Part shown: positions 14,855 to 17,053 of the stretch, in pieces
How positions within the stretch are numbered: position 1 is the first letter of the stretch
Layout: every line of letters begins with the position of its first letter
Assembly (NCBI GenBank): GCA_050699035.1
Contig: JBOHDE010000072.1
Coordinates: 1-17,053, forward strand
Origin: WHTB01 sp050699035
GTDB taxonomy: Bacteria; Actinomycetota; Actinomycetes; Propionibacteriales; Nocardioidaceae
Direction of reading: 5' to 3'
Length of the DNA stretch: 17,053 nt
Notes under the pieces: generated by a model
Told to the model about the DNA's origin: nothing
What the model saw: the letters and a program-made list of their open reading frames with translations, nothing else
Databases searched by the model: none
Program-made: the position numbers and the translations under genes

Positions 14855-15762
14855 ATATCGCTGGGTGGCGGTAATGGCCGAGACCGGCTGCGCACACTCA
14901 GGACGCTGGCGGCGAACAGCACACCGGCCTCGGCGAACAGCCCCAGGAGCGCTGGCAGCGCCGCCAGGCTGCCGACCGCGGCGTGGGCGATGACGGCGGC
15001 CAGCACCGCGTTCTTGCATCCGCCCGCGAGCGCCGACTCCACCTGCAAGGAGCCACCCCGGCCCACAACCCACCCCAGCGATGCACCCCACAGACATCGG
15101 CCGACGCCGATCAGCGCCGCGATCCAGAGCTGGGAGGGCTGCTCGAGGGCGACTTCGTACGCCAGCCGCAGCTCGGATCCCATGCCTAGCATCAGGACCG
15201 ACACGCTGGCCGCGATGATCGCGAAGCTGGCCCCTTGGGGCACGCGGCGCAGCCAGCGACCGGTGAGGGTGCCGAGCGTCGCCGGCAGCATGAGTCCGAA
15301 CAGCAGGGTGAGGACCATCGAGCCAATCCGACCGGTCGTGCCGAGCGCCACCAGGACCAGCAGCGGGGTCAGCACGATGCCGACCGCGTACGACAGGATG
15401 CAGAACTGGACGACCGGCCGCACCCGCCCTGCGCATGCCGCCGCATAGCTCGGCAGGGCGACCGCAGGCGGCACCGCGCCGAGGAGGAAAGTCCCCGCAC
15501 CGAGCGGGGTGCCGAGGCCGAGCACCACACCGAGGGCCATCAGCGGGATGCTGCTGACCGCATGGTGGGTCAGGAACATCCGCAGCGGCCAGCCGGCGGC
15601 GACGTCGGAGTGGGCCTCCGCCAACCCGCCAACGGCGATCATGGTCTGGACGAACAACGACACCAGGGCGAACTGCCGCAGGTGCTCGGCCGACGGGACC
15701 GCGGCACCCACCAGCAGTCCTCCGACCGAGGCCAACGCCAGCGCAAGGGCCGCCCGCTGCAT
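14848..15762 (-). CDS. Multi-pass membrane protein, probably a bile acid:sodium symporter (BASS)-like transporter
   Basis: The protein is 304 residues, very hydrophobic, with about nine or ten membrane segments. It starts at ATG 15762, since an in-frame TGA lies two codons upstream. No convincing Shine-Dalgarno is seen. The late segment ESALAGGCKNAVLAAVIAHA (Gly-rich, then Lys-Asn) resembles the conserved crossover helix region of BASS/SBF proteins, which import organic anions with sodium. The family call rests on this and on overall pattern, so it is moderate. The extreme C-terminus is a Pro/Ser tail ending DIW, whose last codons overlap the operator of the next gene. It lies 44 nt after tctA and four nt before regulator 2, so it may be cotranscribed with both. 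A second uptake or export route for the pathway's acid is plausible. Confidence 0.6.
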   Translation of the reverse strand: MQRAALALALASVGGLLVGAAVPSAEHLRQFALVSLFVQTMIAVGGLAEAHSDVAAGWPLRMFLTHHAVSSIPLMALGVVLGLGTPLGAGTFLLGAVPPAVALPSYAAACAGRVRPVVQFCILSYAVGIVLTPLLVLVALGTTGRIGSMVLTLLFGLMLPATLGTLTGRWLRRVPQGASFAIIAASVSVLMLGMGSELRLAYEVALEQPSQLWIAALIGVGRCLWGASLGWVVGRGGSLQVESALAGGCKNAVLAAVIAHAAVGSLAALPALLGLFAEAGVLFAASVLSVRSRSRPLPPPSDIW

Positions 15763-15806
15763 CGGCGGTCAACCCGAGGGAGGAGCTGTCGACGGCCGGC
15801 GCGAGG

Positions 15807-17053
15807 TCACATCGACTCGCGCACGGACGAGGCCAGGTCGGCCTCGGCCTGTTGTAGCCGGTGGATCTTGGAGACGCGCGACAGCAAGAACGCCGTGGTC
15901 ACGACGAGCGCGCAGACAAGGCCCAGCGAGATCGGACGTTGGACGAAGACGGCCCAGCCGTCCATGCCGAGCGACTGCCCCAGACTGGCTTCGATCTGGG
16001 GCGCCAGTAGGAACGTGATCAGCAGCGGCTCGCGAGGGACGTCGAGGGCGATGCAGACGTAGCCGACGAGCCCGAAGACCATCATCACGAGCACGTCGAA
16101 CAGGGAGTAGTTGATGGCGTACGCCCCGACGAACGAGAAGAGAATGGCCGCGGCCAGCAGCCGGGACGCGGGCAGCTTCGAGAGCAGTGCGACGTACTTC
16201 AGCGTCGCGATCCCGACCAGCAGCAAGATGATGTTGCTCAAGATGAAGACCAGGAAGATCGCGTAGATGATCGGCCCGTGTTCCTCGAAGATCTGCGGAC
16301 CGGGGGAGATTCCCTGCACCAAGAAGGCCGCCAGCAGGACCGCAGTGATGGTGTCGCCGGGGATGCCGAAGTTGAGCAACGGGATCATCGCCGGGCCGTT
16401 CACCGCGTTGTTCGCGGTCTCCACCGAGGCGACCCCGGTCAATGACCCCTTGCCGAACTCCTCAGGATTCTTCGATCGACGACGCTCGTTGCTCCAGGCC
16501 AGGAACGACGCGACCACCTGGTTCAGGGCCGGGAGAATCCCCACCACGCAGCCGATCACGGTCGACCTCCCGATGGCCGGGATGGTGGACCTGAACTCCT
16601 GCCTGGTCAGCCGCTCACCGAGCCCACCGACCACGGACACCGCCTGCAAGCCGGTCGGACGCCCCATCTTCAGCAGCTCGGCCACGGCATAGAGGCCGAG
16701 GACCATCGGGATGAACCCGATGCCGGCGCTCAGGTCGATCGAGCCGAACGTGAGACGCGTCGCCCCGTAGATCGGGTCGATCCCAACTGTTGCGATGAGG
16801 AGTCCGAGACCGGCCGCGACGAAACCCTTGGTGAACGACCGCCCGCTCAGGAATGCGATGAGCAGCAGGCCGAACACCATGATGACGACGAGCTCCGGCG
16901 GACCGAGCTTCAGCGCCACCGTGGCCACCAGCGAGGCGAGGAAGATCGCCACGATGTTGGACAGGATGTCGCCGATCACGGATCCGTAGAGCGAGATCTC
17001 GAGGGCCTTGCGCGCCTTGCCCTGCTTGGCCAGCGGGTACCCGTCGAGGACCG
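15807..17053 (-). CDS. tctA: Tripartite tricarboxylate transporter permease TctA, truncated by the window edge
   Basis: The frame is open from the right edge (17053) to a TGA at 15809-15807, giving 414 residues of a family usually about 500 long, so roughly the first 85-90 residues are missing. An internal ATG at 16979 is not the start, because the frame before it encodes the family-typical DGYPLAKQGKARKALEIS. Later marks are VIGCVVGILPALNQVVASFLAW, GVASVETANNAVNGPAMIPL and LLNFGIPGDTITAVLLAAFL, all characteristic of TctA. It is the large membrane subunit of a secondary transporter that takes up carboxylates with a TctC binding protein and a small TctB; those genes are expected just beyond the right edge. 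The BASS-like gene follows after 44 nt in the same direction. Confidence 0.93.
   Translation of the reverse strand, partial: VLDGYPLAKQGKARKALEISLYGSVIGDILSNIVAIFLASLVATVALKLGPPELVVIMVFGLLLIAFLSGRSFTKGFVAAGLGLLIATVGIDPIYGATRLTFGSIDLSAGIGFIPMVLGLYAVAELLKMGRPTGLQAVSVVGGLGERLTRQEFRSTIPAIGRSTVIGCVVGILPALNQVVASFLAWSNERRRSKNPEEFGKGSLTGVASVETANNAVNGPAMIPLLNFGIPGDTITAVLLAAFLVQGISPGPQIFEEHGPIIYAIFLVFILSNIILLLVGIATLKYVALLSKLPASRLLAAAILFSFVGAYAINYSLFDVLVMMVFGLVGYVCIALDVPREPLLITFLLAPQIEASLGQSLGMDGWAVFVQRPISLGLVCALVVTTAFLLSRVSKIHRLQQAEADLASSVRESM

Overview
The window is high-GC DNA with frequent GTG start codons, purine-rich Shine-Dalgarno sites and tightly packed genes. This points to an actinomycete; the genus cannot be told from the sequence. 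No rRNA, tRNA, insertion sequence, CRISPR array or phage gene was seen. The window reads as one catabolic island. Its left edge is the end of an unrelated gene (possible methyltransferase, 2-229, plus strand). Its right edge cuts a tripartite tricarboxylate transporter gene (tctA).

Layout: (a) 280-7916, all on the minus strand, read from right to left: type III (CaiB-like) CoA-transferase, enoyl-CoA hydratase/isomerase-family protein, CaiE/PaaY-like hexapeptide protein, FadR-type GntR regulator 1, aldehyde dehydrogenase, and a large FAD/Fe-S 2-hydroxyacid dehydrogenase. Two junctions are 4-nt GTGA stop/start overlaps. (b) 8050-9390, plus strand: class III (GABA-transaminase-like) aminotransferase, divergent from the CoA-transferase. 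(c) 9437-12617, minus strand: a complete TRAP transporter, dctP-dctQ-dctM. (d) 12747-14084, plus strand: amidase-signature hydrolase, divergent from dctP. (e) 14097-14843, minus strand: FadR-type regulator 2, a close paralogue of regulator 1. It is preceded by a BASS-like membrane protein (14848-15762) and a TctA permease (15807 to the window end).

The main result is that the island appears tied together by one operator, a palindrome of the form TATGGTCTTACCAAA (core TGGTNNNACCA, the FadR-subfamily type). Good to fair copies lie upstream of regulator 1, twice and in mirror orientation in the CoA-transferase/aminotransferase divergent region, between dctP and the amidase, and across the stop/start junction of the BASS-like gene and regulator 2. 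Several copies contain or sit beside a plausible -10 box. The two regulators have the same DNA-recognition region (about 59 of 65 residues identical over the HTH domain by hand count) but more divergent ligand domains (about 103 of 156), as if one regulon answered two related signals.

Taken together, the genes suggest import of an organic acid or acid amide (TRAP; perhaps also TctA and BASS), amide hydrolysis, transamination to a semialdehyde, oxidation to a (di)carboxylate, CoA transfer and crotonase-type chemistry, with a flavin/Fe-S enzyme oxidising a 2-hydroxyacid. The substrate cannot be named from the sequence. No acyl-CoA ligase, acyl-CoA dehydrogenase or thiolase is in the window. Apart from the intergenic regions listed as features, no stretch longer than 300 bases lacks a gene.
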